64,000 nucleotides of DNA from Frankiaceae bacterium (GTDB lineage: Bacteria; Actinomycetota; Actinomycetes; BP-191). A program made the position numbers and the translations under genes. Positions 42,837 to 50,896 of this stretch are shown here, in pieces (positions within the stretch are counted from its first letter, which is position 1; every line of letters starts with the position of its first letter). Location: assembly GCA_035556555.1 (NCBI GenBank), contig DATMES010000024.1:124001-188000 (forward strand), in the 5' to 3' direction. The notes beneath the pieces were generated by a model. It saw nothing but the letters and a program-made list of their open reading frames with translations, did no database searches and was not told where the DNA came from.

Positions 42837-42884
42837 GCGACGAACCTAAGGGAACGGCCCGCGTCCCGCTACCGTCGAACCGCC

Positions 42885-43469
42885 ATGACCATCGCCCGCG
42901 CCCTACGCGCCCTCCTGCTGGCCGTCGTGTTCGCCTGCGCTCTGCCGGTTTCCGGGGCATATGCCTGCTCCTGCGCGGTCGAGCCGGGCGGCGTCGCGCC
43001 GCTGGAGGGCACCGTCTTCTACGGCGAGATCGTCCGCCGCGACGTCGAGGGGCAGGGCGCGACGTACGTCGTCGACGTCGAGCGCGTCTACGCGGGCTCC
43101 GTCGGCACGCGCGCCGAGGTGCGTACGCCGGCGCACGGCGCCTCGTGCGGCCTGGAGATCCCCGGCAGCGGCGGCGCGCTGTTCTACGCGGAGGAGAAGA
43201 ACGGCCTGCTGACGTCGCACCTGTGCACCGGAACGCGGTCCGCCGACGGCCCGCCCGCCCACCTCGGGGAGGGCTACCCGCCCACGGGCGCGGGGGCCGT
43301 GGCGACGTCCGAGCCGGCTGCCGCACCGCCTTCCGGGGACGGCGGCGGGAGCGGGTCGCGCGCGCTGCCGGTCGCGGCGGCGTTCGTCGCGGTGGCGGCG
43401 TGCGCGGTGCTCGTGCTGCGGACGAAGCGCCCGGCCCTGACGCAGCCGTCGCCAGGCCCCGCCGCCTGA
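42885..43469 (+). CDS. Secreted TIMP/NTR-like protein with C-terminal membrane anchor
   Basis: 194 aa from ATG 42885. Signal peptide about 1-26 (ALRALLLAVVFACALPVSGAYA), then a Cys-x-Cys start (CSCAV) followed by VFYGEIVRRDVEGQGATYVVDVERVYAGSVGTRAEVRTPAHGASCGLEI and FYAEEKNGLLTSHLCTGT, the netrin/TIMP-like OB-fold pattern with three or four cysteines. The C-terminus has a membrane helix (ALPVAAAFVAVAACAVLVLR). Surface protein; partner unknown. Diverges from the acyl-CoA ligase. Confidence 0.72.
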   Translation: MTIARALRALLLAVVFACALPVSGAYACSCAVEPGGVAPLEGTVFYGEIVRRDVEGQGATYVVDVERVYAGSVGTRAEVRTPAHGASCGLEIPGSGGALFYAEEKNGLLTSHLCTGTRSADGPPAHLGEGYPPTGAGAVATSEPAAAPPSGDGGGSGSRALPVAAAFVAVAACAVLVLRTKRPALTQPSPGPAA

Positions 43470-43543
43470 AGGGACGCGCCCGGGTTGCCTCCCGCACAGT
43501 GCCGAGATCACGAGATGAGGCCGCTCGTACGGCCGTGACTCAC

Positions 43544-43612
43544 GTTATTGGTGAGTAGCGACGTCGCCGTTCACCAGTTCGTGCTCGGCCCGAGTCGCTA
43601 CTCACCAGTAAC
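43544..43612. repeat. Palindrome B: 19-bp near-perfect inverted repeat between convergent genes
   Basis: GTTATTGGTGAGTAGCGAC (43544-43562) and GTCGCTACTCACCAGTAAC (43594-43612) pair over 19 bp with one T/C difference (a G-U pair in RNA), around a 31-base loop. It sits between the convergent stops at 43469 and 43617 and is much less GC-rich than the surroundings. It could serve as a bidirectional terminator, but it lacks a U tract and looks like a mobile palindromic unit. Confidence 0.85.
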
Positions 43613-43616
43613 CGGG

Positions 43617-44477
43617 TCAGGCAGCCGTCGCCAGACCGCGCCGCCGCAGCACCCGGCGCTCCAGCGGGGCGAACACCAGCAGCTCGATCCCCACGCCGAC
43701 CGCGAGGATGACGAGGATCGACGCGACGACGAGGGACATGTCGGACAGCTGGCGTCCCGCGTCGAGGAGCTGGCCGAGGCCCAGACCCAGGCGCGGGCTG
43801 AACGTGATGAGCTCGGCCGCCATCAGCGAGCGCCACGAGAACGCCCATCCCTGCTTCAGCCCGGCGACGTACCCCGGCAGCGCGGCGGGCACGACGACGT
43901 GGCGCGCGGCCGTGAAGCGCCGCGCGCCGAGGACGCGGCCGACCTTGAGGTACAGCGGCGGGATCTGGTCGATGCCGGCGACGAGGCCGTTCGCGATGGA
44001 CGGCACCGCGCCCATGAGCACGACGAAGTAGATCGCCGCGTCCGACAGACCGAACCAGATGATCGCGGCCGGCACCCACGCCACCGAAGGCAGGCTCTGC
44101 AGGCCCGAGATGATCGGGCCGATCGCGAGGCGTACGACCCTGACGCGCGCGATGAGCAGCCCGAGCGGCGTACCGACGGCGATGGACGCGAGGAAGCCGA
44201 GTACGCCGCGGTGCAGGCTGTTCTTCACGGCCTCCTGCACGGTGCCCTTGGCCCACTGGTCGCCGAGGCTGCGCCACACGTCGGCCGGCGACGGCATCGC
44301 GTGCGGGTCCTTCAGCTCGAGGACGTACGCCAGCTGCCACACGCCGAGCAGCAGCGCCAGCGCCACGAGCGGGGGTACGGCGCGGACCCAGCGGCGCTCC
44401 GTACGCGAGGGGGCAGCCGGCTCCTCCAGCGCGTCGAGACCCGCTTCGAGGGTGGCGAGCGCGTCAGTCTCTGCCAT
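43617..44477 (-). CDS. ssuC: ABC transporter permease, sulfonate/taurine/nitrate type
   Basis: 286 aa. Six helices and the EAA-type loop (SFSWRSLMAAELITFSPRLGLGLGQLLDAGRQ) of the binding-protein-dependent permease family; SLPSVAWVPAAIIWFGLSDAAIYFVVLMGAVPSI is characteristic of SsuC/TauC. Last gene of the sulfur operon; overlaps the ATPase by 14 bp. Substrate (sulfonate, sulfate ester or other organosulfur) inferred from neighbours. Confidence 0.85.
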   Translation of the reverse strand: MAETDALATLEAGLDALEEPAAPSRTERRWVRAVPPLVALALLLGVWQLAYVLELKDPHAMPSPADVWRSLGDQWAKGTVQEAVKNSLHRGVLGFLASIAVGTPLGLLIARVRVVRLAIGPIISGLQSLPSVAWVPAAIIWFGLSDAAIYFVVLMGAVPSIANGLVAGIDQIPPLYLKVGRVLGARRFTAARHVVVPAALPGYVAGLKQGWAFSWRSLMAAELITFSPRLGLGLGQLLDAGRQLSDMSLVVASILVILAVGVGIELLVFAPLERRVLRRRGLATAA

Positions 44478-45237
44478 GCCGCCGGATCTCCTCGCGCAGG
44501 CGTTCGGTGATCTCGACCGACAGCCCCGCGACCTCGGGCGACTCGATGCGCCGCGGCTGCGGGATGCCGACCTCCCACTCGGCCGCGACGCGACCGGGCT
44601 TCGACGACAGGAGGACGACGCGCTGGCCGAGACGTACGGCCTCGCGGACGTTGTGCGTCACGAACAGCACCGTCAGCCCGACCTCGGCCCAGACCCGCGT
44701 CAGCTCCTCGTGCAGCGCGTCGCGGGTGATGGCGTCGAGTGCCGCGAACGGCTCGTCCATGAGGAGAACGCTGCTGTCCTGCGCGAGCGCGCGGGCCAGC
44801 GCGACGCGCTGCCGCATACCGCCGGACAGCTCGTGCACGCGCTTCTTCGCCTGGCCCTCGAGCCGGACGAGGGAGAGGAGGCGCTCCGCCTCCGGGCGCC
44901 GCGCCCCTCGCGGGACGCCTCGGAGACGGAGCGCGAGCTCGACGTTCTGGCCCGCGGTGAGCCAGGGGAACAGCGCCGACTCCTGGAACATCAGCGCCGC
45001 GCCGTTGCCGTGGTGGTGCACCCGGCCCGCGGTGGGCTCCTCCAGGCCCGCGACGAGCGAGAGCAGGGTCGACTTGCCGCAGCCGCTGGCGCCGACGAGG
45101 CAGAGGAACTCGCCCGGCTTCACCTCGAGGTCGATGCCGTCGAGCACGCGCGGCCCGTCGCCGAACGACTTGCTCACGTTGCGCAGCGACACGGCGTGCG
45201 GCGCCCTGACGAGCGCCTCTTCGTAGGTGACGGCCAT
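44464..45237 (-). CDS. ssuB: ABC transporter ATP-binding protein, sulfonate/taurine type
   Basis: 257 aa from ATG 45237. Walker A LVGASGCGKSTLLSLVAGLEEP, signature HELSGGMRQRVALARALAQD, Walker B VLLMDEPFAALDAITRD and switch His VTHNVREAVRLGQRVVLLSSKPGRV. Standard NitT/TauT-family ATPase. Begins 2 bp after the binding-protein stop. Confidence 0.92.
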   Translation of the reverse strand: MAVTYEEALVRAPHAVSLRNVSKSFGDGPRVLDGIDLEVKPGEFLCLVGASGCGKSTLLSLVAGLEEPTAGRVHHHGNGAALMFQESALFPWLTAGQNVELALRLRGVPRGARRPEAERLLSLVRLEGQAKKRVHELSGGMRQRVALARALAQDSSVLLMDEPFAALDAITRDALHEELTRVWAEVGLTVLFVTHNVREAVRLGQRVVLLSSKPGRVAAEWEVGIPQPRRIESPEVAGLSVEITERLREEIRRHGRD

Positions 45238-45239
45238 GG

Positions 45240-46283
45240 CTAGCTCCCTAGTCCCGCGTTCGCGACCGGTGCGGCACCGGTCGCGGTGAGCACCTCGTTG
45301 AGGAGGCGGAGGTCGTAGATGCCGGCGAGGTCGGGCTCGTCGAGCAGCCCTGCCTTCACGGCGTGGGCCGCGCTCGTGGCGAGCGAGGCGGCGACGGGGT
45401 CGTTCGTGATGGTCAGCTCCGCGAACGCCCTGTCGAGCACCGGCCCCGGCAGTGCCTTCTGCGTCAGCTTCTCCAGCGCGGCGTTGACGGTGGTCTTGGC
45501 CTCGGCGGCGTTGGCGTCGATCCAGGCGGTGGTCTCGACGTGGGCCTCGAGCAGGCGCTTGACGATGCCGGGGTTCTTGTCGAGGAACTTCGTCGCGACG
45601 ACGAGGTGCGTCGTCACGAACTGCCCGCCCGGCCAGAGGTCCTTCTCGTTGACGAGCACCTCCGCGCCGCCTTCGAGAACGAGACGGCTGGCCCACGGCT
45701 CGGGCAGCCACGCGCCCGCGACGTCGCCCTTGCGGAACAGCTCCAGCGTCGTGGCGTTCTCCGACGGCGCGATCGTCACGTCGCCGCCGGTCTGCGGGTC
45801 GGTGTGCAAGTCGTTCGACTCCAGCCACGCGCGCAGCGCGACGTCCTGCGTGTTGCCGAGCTGCGGCGTCGCGACGGTCTTGCCGCGCAGGTCGTTCGCG
45901 CTCGTGATGCCCGGCTTCACGACCAGCGCCGCGCCGCCGCTCGTGGCGCCGGCGACGATGCGCAGCGCCGAGCCCTTGCTCCTGACGTACGCGTTGATGG
46001 CCGGGTTGGGGCCGATGTACGTCGCGTCGATCGCCCCCGCGAACAGCGCCTCCACCGCCGCCGGGCCCGCGTTGAAGACCTGCGTCTCCAGCCGGGTCGG
46101 GCCGAGCCTGGTGGCGTACGTCCCGCGCTCGACGCCGATGACCGGCGTGGCGTGGGTGACGTTGGCGAAGTAGCCGAGGCGCAGCGTGCCCCCGGGGCCG
46201 GCGCTGGCGCTGGGCGACGTCGAGCAGCCGGCCGTCGCGGCGAGCGTGGCGACGGCGGCGAGCGCGAGGAGGGCCTTCTTCAC
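45240..46283 (-). CDS. ssuA: ABC substrate-binding lipoprotein, sulfonate/taurine type
   Basis: 347 aa from GTG 46283, overlapping the cysN stop (GTGA). Lipoprotein signal KKALLALAAVATLAATAGC. The fold-family pattern LRLGYFANVTHATPVIGVERGTYA...NAGPAAVEALFAGAIDATYIGPNPAINAY...LRGKTVATPQLGNTQDVALRAWL is that of SsuA/NrtA/TauA. Its place in the cys operon points to organosulfur capture. Confidence 0.88.
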   Translation of the reverse strand: MKKALLALAAVATLAATAGCSTSPSASAGPGGTLRLGYFANVTHATPVIGVERGTYATRLGPTRLETQVFNAGPAAVEALFAGAIDATYIGPNPAINAYVRSKGSALRIVAGATSGGAALVVKPGITSANDLRGKTVATPQLGNTQDVALRAWLESNDLHTDPQTGGDVTIAPSENATTLELFRKGDVAGAWLPEPWASRLVLEGGAEVLVNEKDLWPGGQFVTTHLVVATKFLDKNPGIVKRLLEAHVETTAWIDANAAEAKTTVNAALEKLTQKALPGPVLDRAFAELTITNDPVAASLATSAAHAVKAGLLDEPDLAGIYDLRLLNEVLTATGAAPVANAGLGS

Positions 46284-47611
46284 GCGCCGACCATCCCCGC
46301 GCCGGCGGTCGCGCCGGTCAGCTCGTCGACGAGGATGAACGCGCCCGTCGCGCGGTTCTCGGCGTAGTCGTCGGCGAACAGCGGCTGCGCCGTCCGCAGC
46401 GTCACGCGGCCGATGTCGTTGAGGCCGAGCTCGGTGGCAGGCACCGGCTCGAACGTCGCCACGTCCAGCCGCTGGTCCAGCGTCTTCACGACCGCCTTCG
46501 CGGTGCGGGTCGTGTGCTTGACGAGCAGCCTGCTGCCGGGGCGCAGCGGCTCGTCGGTCATCCAGCAGACGGTGGCGGTGACGTCGTTGGTGACGTCGGG
46601 GCGGCCGCCGACGCCGACGATCATGTCGCCGCGCGAGACGTCGACCTCGTCGGCGAGGCGCAGCGTCACCGACATCGGCGCGAACGCCGTGTCGACCGGA
46701 CCGTCGTACGTGTCGATCGCCTCGATCCGCGTCCGCAGCCCGCTCGGCAGCACCTCGACCTCGTCGCCGGGACGCAGAACGCCGGACGCGACGGTGCCCG
46801 CGTAGCCGCGGTAGCCGGTGCGGTGATCGCGGATCACATGCTGGACGGGGAACCGCGCGTCGCCGATGTGGTGCGTGGTCGCGACGTCGACCGACTCCAG
46901 GTGCTCCAGGAGCGAGGGGCCGTCGTACCAGGGCGTGTTGGCGGAACGCTCCACGACGTTGTCGCCGTGGAGAGCGGAGAGCGGGATGGCCGTGGCCTCG
47001 AACGGGAACGCCGAGGCGATCGCGCGGAAGACCTCCTCGTCCCACCCGACCAGGTCCATCTTGTTCACGGCGAGGACGAGGTGCGGCACCCGCAACAGCC
47101 GAGACAAGAACGCGTGACGGCGGCTCTGCTCGACCAGCCCCTTGCGGGCATCCACGAGGATGACGGCAAGATCAGCGGTCGAGGCACCCGTGACCATGTT
47201 GCGCGTGTACTGCACGTGGCCAGGGGTGTCCGCGACGATGAACTTGCGCCGCGGCGTGGCGAAGTACCGGTACGCCACGTCGATCGTGATCCCCTGCTCC
47301 CGCTCCGCACGGAGACCATCGGTGAGCAAAGCGAGATTGGTGGCCTCGCCGCGCCGCTCAGAGGCATCGACAACAGCGGCAGCCTGGTCCTCGAACACGC
47401 TCTTGCTGTCCCAGAGCAGGCGCCCGATCAGGGTGCTCTTGCCATCGTCGACGGAGCCCGCGGTGGCGAGGCGGAGCAGTTCCGTGGTCCCAGCGGAAGC
47501 GCCCGGGGTGGAGGGGTCGTCGGGGGAGGCTGCCGAGCGACTAGAGCGACGTAGGAGCCCTAGCGAGGCAGCCTCCCCCGACGGCACCGACTCTGGTGAG
47601 AGAGAAGACAT
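46280..47611 (-). CDS. cysN: Sulfate adenylyltransferase subunit 1 (GTPase) CysN
   Basis: 443 aa. GTP-binding motifs ATAGSVDDGKSTLIGRLLWDSK, VADTPGHVQYTRNMVTGAS and LAVNKMDLVGWDE. With CysD it makes APS from ATP and sulfate, driven by GTP. ATG 47611 overlaps the cysD stop by one base (TAATG). About 40 residues precede the conserved start (TELLRLATAG); residues about 10-31 of this extension are encoded by a perfect palindrome (47518-47583). No fused CysC domain; cysC is separate. Confidence 0.93.
   Translation of the reverse strand: MSSLSPESVPSGEAASLGLLRRSSRSAASPDDPSTPGASAGTTELLRLATAGSVDDGKSTLIGRLLWDSKSVFEDQAAAVVDASERRGEATNLALLTDGLRAEREQGITIDVAYRYFATPRRKFIVADTPGHVQYTRNMVTGASTADLAVILVDARKGLVEQSRRHAFLSRLLRVPHLVLAVNKMDLVGWDEEVFRAIASAFPFEATAIPLSALHGDNVVERSANTPWYDGPSLLEHLESVDVATTHHIGDARFPVQHVIRDHRTGYRGYAGTVASGVLRPGDEVEVLPSGLRTRIEAIDTYDGPVDTAFAPMSVTLRLADEVDVSRGDMIVGVGGRPDVTNDVTATVCWMTDEPLRPGSRLLVKHTTRTAKAVVKTLDQRLDVATFEPVPATELGLNDIGRVTLRTAQPLFADDYAENRATGAFILVDELTGATAGAGMVGA
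47518..47583. repeat. Palindrome C: perfect 17-bp inverted repeat inside cysN
   Basis: CGTCGGGGGAGGCTGCC (47518-47534) and GGCAGCCTCCCCCGACG (47567-47583) are exact reverse complements around a 32-base centre. It lies in frame near the 5' end of cysN and encodes a Ser/Ala/Arg-rich segment (SGEAASLGLLRRSSRSAASP) absent from the conserved part of the family. Confidence 0.88.
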
Positions 47612-48543
47612 TAGAAGTACCCCTCTCGCTTGCGGTCCTCCATAGCGGCGTCGGAGACCTTGTCGTCAGCCCGGGTAGCGCCCCGCTCGGTGATGCGCGT
47701 AGCGGCAACCTCCGCGATGACCTCGGCGACGGTGGACGCGGACGAGAGGACGGCTCCGGTGCACGAGGCGTCGCCAACAGTGCGGTAGCGCACGGTCGCC
47801 TCGAAGGGCGTCTCCGAGGGCCGGAGGGTGACGTACGGCGAGACGGCCAGCAACATGCCGTCGCGCGAGAACACCTCGCGCCGGTGCGCGTAGTAGATGG
47901 AGGGGACTTCCAGGGACTCGCGAGAGATGTACTGCCAGATGTCGAGCTCGGTCCAGTTGGAGAGCGGGAAGACACGGATGTGCTCGCCGGGGTTGTGGCG
48001 GCCGTTGTAGAGCGACCACAGCTCGGGGCGCTGGTTCTTCGGGTCCCACTGCCCGAACTCGTCGCGGAACGAGAACACCCGCTCCTTGGCGCGGGCCTTC
48101 TCCTCGTCGCGGCGGGCGCCGCCGAAGACGGCGTCGTACCGGCCGTTGGCGATGCCGTCGAGCAGCGTGACGGTCTGGAGCGGGTTGCGGGACTGGCCGG
48201 CGCGCTCGCGGACGCGGCCGGTGTCGATGGACTCCTGGACGCTGGCGACGACGAGCCGCGCGCCGAGCTCCGCGACGCGGCGGTCGCGGTAGTCGATGAC
48301 CTCGGGGAAGTTGTGGCCGGTGTCGACGTGCATGAGCGGGAACGGGATCGGCGCGGGCCAGAACGCCTTCTCCGCCAGCCGCAGCATGACGATGGAGTCC
48401 TTGCCGCCGGAGAAGAGGAGGACGGGGCGTTCGAGCTCGGCGACGACCTCGCGCATGACGTGGATGGACTCGCTCTCCAGCACGTCGAGGTGGGAGAGGG
48501 CGTACGGCGTGTGCCGGACGACGGGCTCGATGACAGCGGTCAT
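47611..48543 (-). CDS. cysD: Sulfate adenylyltransferase subunit 2 CysD
   Basis: 310 aa. PP-loop LLFSGGKDSIVMLRLAEKAFWP, then FPLMHVDTGHNFPEVIDYRD and FGGARRDEEKARAKERVFSFRDEFGQWDPKNQRPELWSLYN, the CysD signature. Catalyses sulfate adenylylation with CysN. ATG 48543 overlaps the cysC stop (ATGA). Confidence 0.96.
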   Translation of the reverse strand: MTAVIEPVVRHTPYALSHLDVLESESIHVMREVVAELERPVLLFSGGKDSIVMLRLAEKAFWPAPIPFPLMHVDTGHNFPEVIDYRDRRVAELGARLVVASVQESIDTGRVRERAGQSRNPLQTVTLLDGIANGRYDAVFGGARRDEEKARAKERVFSFRDEFGQWDPKNQRPELWSLYNGRHNPGEHIRVFPLSNWTELDIWQYISRESLEVPSIYYAHRREVFSRDGMLLAVSPYVTLRPSETPFEATVRYRTVGDASCTGAVLSSASTVAEVIAEVAATRITERGATRADDKVSDAAMEDRKREGYF

Positions 48544-49088
48544 GCGCTCTCCTCCGGGGTCCCCGCGGCCGCGCGCAGCGCGGTCGTGGGGGAGATCAGC
48601 TCCAGGACTCGGGCGGCGGACTCGGCAACGGACTCGGACTCCGTGTGGATGACGAGGTCGGGGGAGACGGGCGGCTCGTACGGGTCGTGGATGCCGGTGA
48701 AGTTCGCGATCTCGCCGGCCCGCGCCTTGGCGTAGAGGCCCTTCACGTCGCGCGCCTCGGTGACCTCGAGCGGCGTGGCGACGTATACCTCGTAGAAGTC
48801 GGCGCCGGCCTCGCCGTGCAGCGCGCGGACCTTGTCGCGGGCGGCGGCGTACGGCGAGACGAGTGAGGCGAGGACGGTGACGCCGTTGCGCGCCAGCCGC
48901 GACGCGACCCAGCCGACGCGGAGCACCTGCGTGTCGCGGTCCTCCTTCGTGAACCCGAGGCCCTTCGACAGGTGCTCGCGGATCTCGTCGCCGTCGAGGA
49001 CCTCGAGGGGGCCGTCGAGACGTTCGGCGACGGCGCGCGCGATCGTCGTCTTACCGGCGCTCGGGAGGCCGGTGAGCCAGATGGTCAT
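48540..49088 (-). CDS. cysC: Adenylylsulfate (APS) kinase CysC
   Basis: 182 aa from ATG 49088 (overlapping the sulfite-reductase stop, ATGA). P-loop IWLTGLPSAGKTTIARAVAERL, LDGDEIREHLSKGLGFTKEDRD, FYEVYVATPLEVTEARDVKGLYAKARAGEIANFTGIHDPYEPP. Makes PAPS. The last about 14 residues (SPTTALRAAAGTPE) are encoded by dispersed repeat D. Because cysH here is an APS-type reductase, PAPS made by CysC is probably for sulfation rather than for assimilation. Confidence 0.93.
   Translation of the reverse strand: MTIWLTGLPSAGKTTIARAVAERLDGPLEVLDGDEIREHLSKGLGFTKEDRDTQVLRVGWVASRLARNGVTVLASLVSPYAAARDKVRALHGEAGADFYEVYVATPLEVTEARDVKGLYAKARAGEIANFTGIHDPYEPPVSPDLVIHTESESVAESAARVLELISPTTALRAAAGTPEESA
48554..48594. 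repeat. GC-rich dispersed repeat D, copy 2, inside the cysC 3' end
   Basis: CCGGGGTCCCCGCGGC (48554-48569) through GTCGTGGGGGAG (48583-48594): the same outer blocks as 40995-41043 with a shorter centre. It encodes the C-terminal tail of CysC in frame. Confidence 0.7.
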
Positions 49089-50896
49089 CCCGCGCATTCG
49101 CCACGCCCCAGGATGACCTCGAACGGCGTCGTCTCGCCCCAGTCGGTGAAGTCGTCCGGGGCCTCCTCGCGCGTCCTCTTCTCGTCGAACGCCGCGAGCG
49201 ACGCGCCGATGGCTTCCGCCCCTACGCGGTCCACCCACTCGCCGAACCGCTCGTCGCCGCGGCGTTCGTCACGGAACCGGCCGACCACCGCGACGACCGC
49301 CTCGGGCGTCCGCTTCGCGGGCGCCTTGGCGACGTACTGGCCGAACCTGGCCCCGCCCTCCGTGACCCGGCCACCGAGCAGGATGCGGTAGCCGGGGGCT
49401 TCGTCCGTGCCGACCCTGCGGACCTGGCCGGAGAGGCCGATGTCCGCCATCTGCTGCTGCCCGCAGGAGTTGGGGCAGCCCGACACGTTGATGGACAGCG
49501 GCACGTCGCCGAGGCCGGCCGCGCGCAGCGCATCGATGGTGGCCGACGCGACGCCGCGGCTGGCCACCAGAGCGAGGTTGCACGTCTCGGCGCCGGGGCA
49601 GGCGACGACGTTCGACGCCCGCTCGGCGCCGTTCTCGTTGAGCCCGGCCTCCGCGAGGATGTCGTACAGCCGTGGCACGTCCCCGGGACGGAGGTCGCGG
49701 CCGACGAGGTTCTGCCGGACGGTCGTACGCCACTCCACGCCGAGCTCGCGCGACGCCTTCGCCAGCACCCGGAACTGCTCGGTCGTCACGTCGCCCATGC
49801 GCACGGAGACGTACGCCACGAAGCGGCCGCGCTGGCGCTGCTCGATGACGTTCGTCTCGCGCCACAGGGCGTAGCCGAACGGGTCCTTCGTCTCGTACGG
49901 CGTCTCCGCCGGCGGCTCGGGACGGACGGTGCGCGCGGGGAGGAACGCGTCCGGGTCGGCCTTGCGGTAGTCGGCGGAGCAGCGCAGCTTCTCGCGCTCG
50001 GCGAGGACCTTCTCGCGGAACGTCTCGATGCCCATCTTGGCGACGAGGAACTTCATCCGTGCCCGCGCCCGCTGGTGCCGCGGCATCTCGCGGTCCCACA
50101 CCCGCAGGATCGCCTCGGACGTGACGATGAGCTCGTCGGGGGAGGTGAGCGGCTCGATCGGCTGGGCGGCGTGCGGGTCGGTGCCGAGGCCGCCGCCGAC
50201 CATGAGCCGGAAGCCCTTCACCCCGTCGACCTCGGTGGCGAGGATGCCGATGTCGTGGATGCCGGTCAGCGCGCAGTCGATGGCGCAGCCGGACGCGGCG
50301 ACCTTGAACTTGCGGGGAAGGTTCTGCGCCAGCGGGTTGCGGAGGAAGTGCCGCGCGACGGCCTCCGCGGCGGCGTTGACGTCGAGCACCTCCATCGGGC
50401 AGACACCGGCGAGGTGGCAGGCGGTGACGTTGCGGACGGTGTCGCCGCAGGCCTCGCGCGACGTGACGCCGGCCTCGGCAAGCCGCTTCAACACCGCGGG
50501 CGCGTCGGCGAGCGCGACGAAGTGGAACTGCACGTTCTGACGCGTCGTGATGTGGCCCCAGCCGCGGCTCCACCTCTCCGACACGTCGGCCATGGCGTCG
50601 AGCGCCTCGGGCGTGAGGGCACCCCCTGGCAGCTTCGTACGGATCATGTGCACGTCGACGAGGTGGCGCTGGCCGTAGACGCCGTGCCAGAGGCGCAGGC
50701 GGCGGAACTCCTCGGGGTCGAGCTGGCCCGTCAGGTACTGCTTCACCGCGACCTCGAAGCGGTCCAGCTCCTCGACGTCGGCGAACGACGGCGCGTCGCG
50801 CAGGCTCGGCGCCGGCTCGTCGTCGGCGAGCAGCCGCGGCGCTGTCGAGGCGTCGACCGCCCCGCCGAAGGACGCGAACGTACGGACGTCAGACAT
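49085..50896 (-). CDS. sir: Ferredoxin-type sulfite reductase (nitrite/sulfite reductase family)
   Basis: 603 aa from ATG 50896, with GGAG 10 nt upstream. Reduces sulfite to sulfide with ferredoxin electrons. The siroheme/4Fe-4S ligands are present in the C-terminal half (VVACPGAETCNLAL and NVSGCPNSCGQQQMADIG: C-x5-C and C-x3-C). The pseudo-repeat half shows HLAGVCPMEVLDV and KVAASGCAIDCAL. RSWGRGWGHITTRQNVQFHFV-like binding region fits. Placed between cysH and cysC in the assimilatory sulfur operon, which favours sulfite over nitrite. Confidence 0.92.
   Translation of the reverse strand: MSDVRTFASFGGAVDASTAPRLLADDEPAPSLRDAPSFADVEELDRFEVAVKQYLTGQLDPEEFRRLRLWHGVYGQRHLVDVHMIRTKLPGGALTPEALDAMADVSERWSRGWGHITTRQNVQFHFVALADAPAVLKRLAEAGVTSREACGDTVRNVTACHLAGVCPMEVLDVNAAAEAVARHFLRNPLAQNLPRKFKVAASGCAIDCALTGIHDIGILATEVDGVKGFRLMVGGGLGTDPHAAQPIEPLTSPDELIVTSEAILRVWDREMPRHQRARARMKFLVAKMGIETFREKVLAEREKLRCSADYRKADPDAFLPARTVRPEPPAETPYETKDPFGYALWRETNVIEQRQRGRFVAYVSVRMGDVTTEQFRVLAKASRELGVEWRTTVRQNLVGRDLRPGDVPRLYDILAEAGLNENGAERASNVVACPGAETCNLALVASRGVASATIDALRAAGLGDVPLSINVSGCPNSCGQQQMADIGLSGQVRRVGTDEAPGYRILLGGRVTEGGARFGQYVAKAPAKRTPEAVVAVVGRFRDERRGDERFGEWVDRVGAEAIGASLAAFDEKRTREEAPDDFTDWGETTPFEVILGRGECAG

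Noticed and set aside
43470-43616. CRISPR-like reading of the palindrome near 43550.
   Set aside because: There is only one inverted pair and no regularly spaced direct repeats, so it is not an array.
49085-50896. Nitrite reductase for nitrate assimilation.
   Set aside because: The gene shares motifs with nitrite reductases, but it is embedded between cysH and cysC with stop-start overlaps, and no nitrate gene is nearby.
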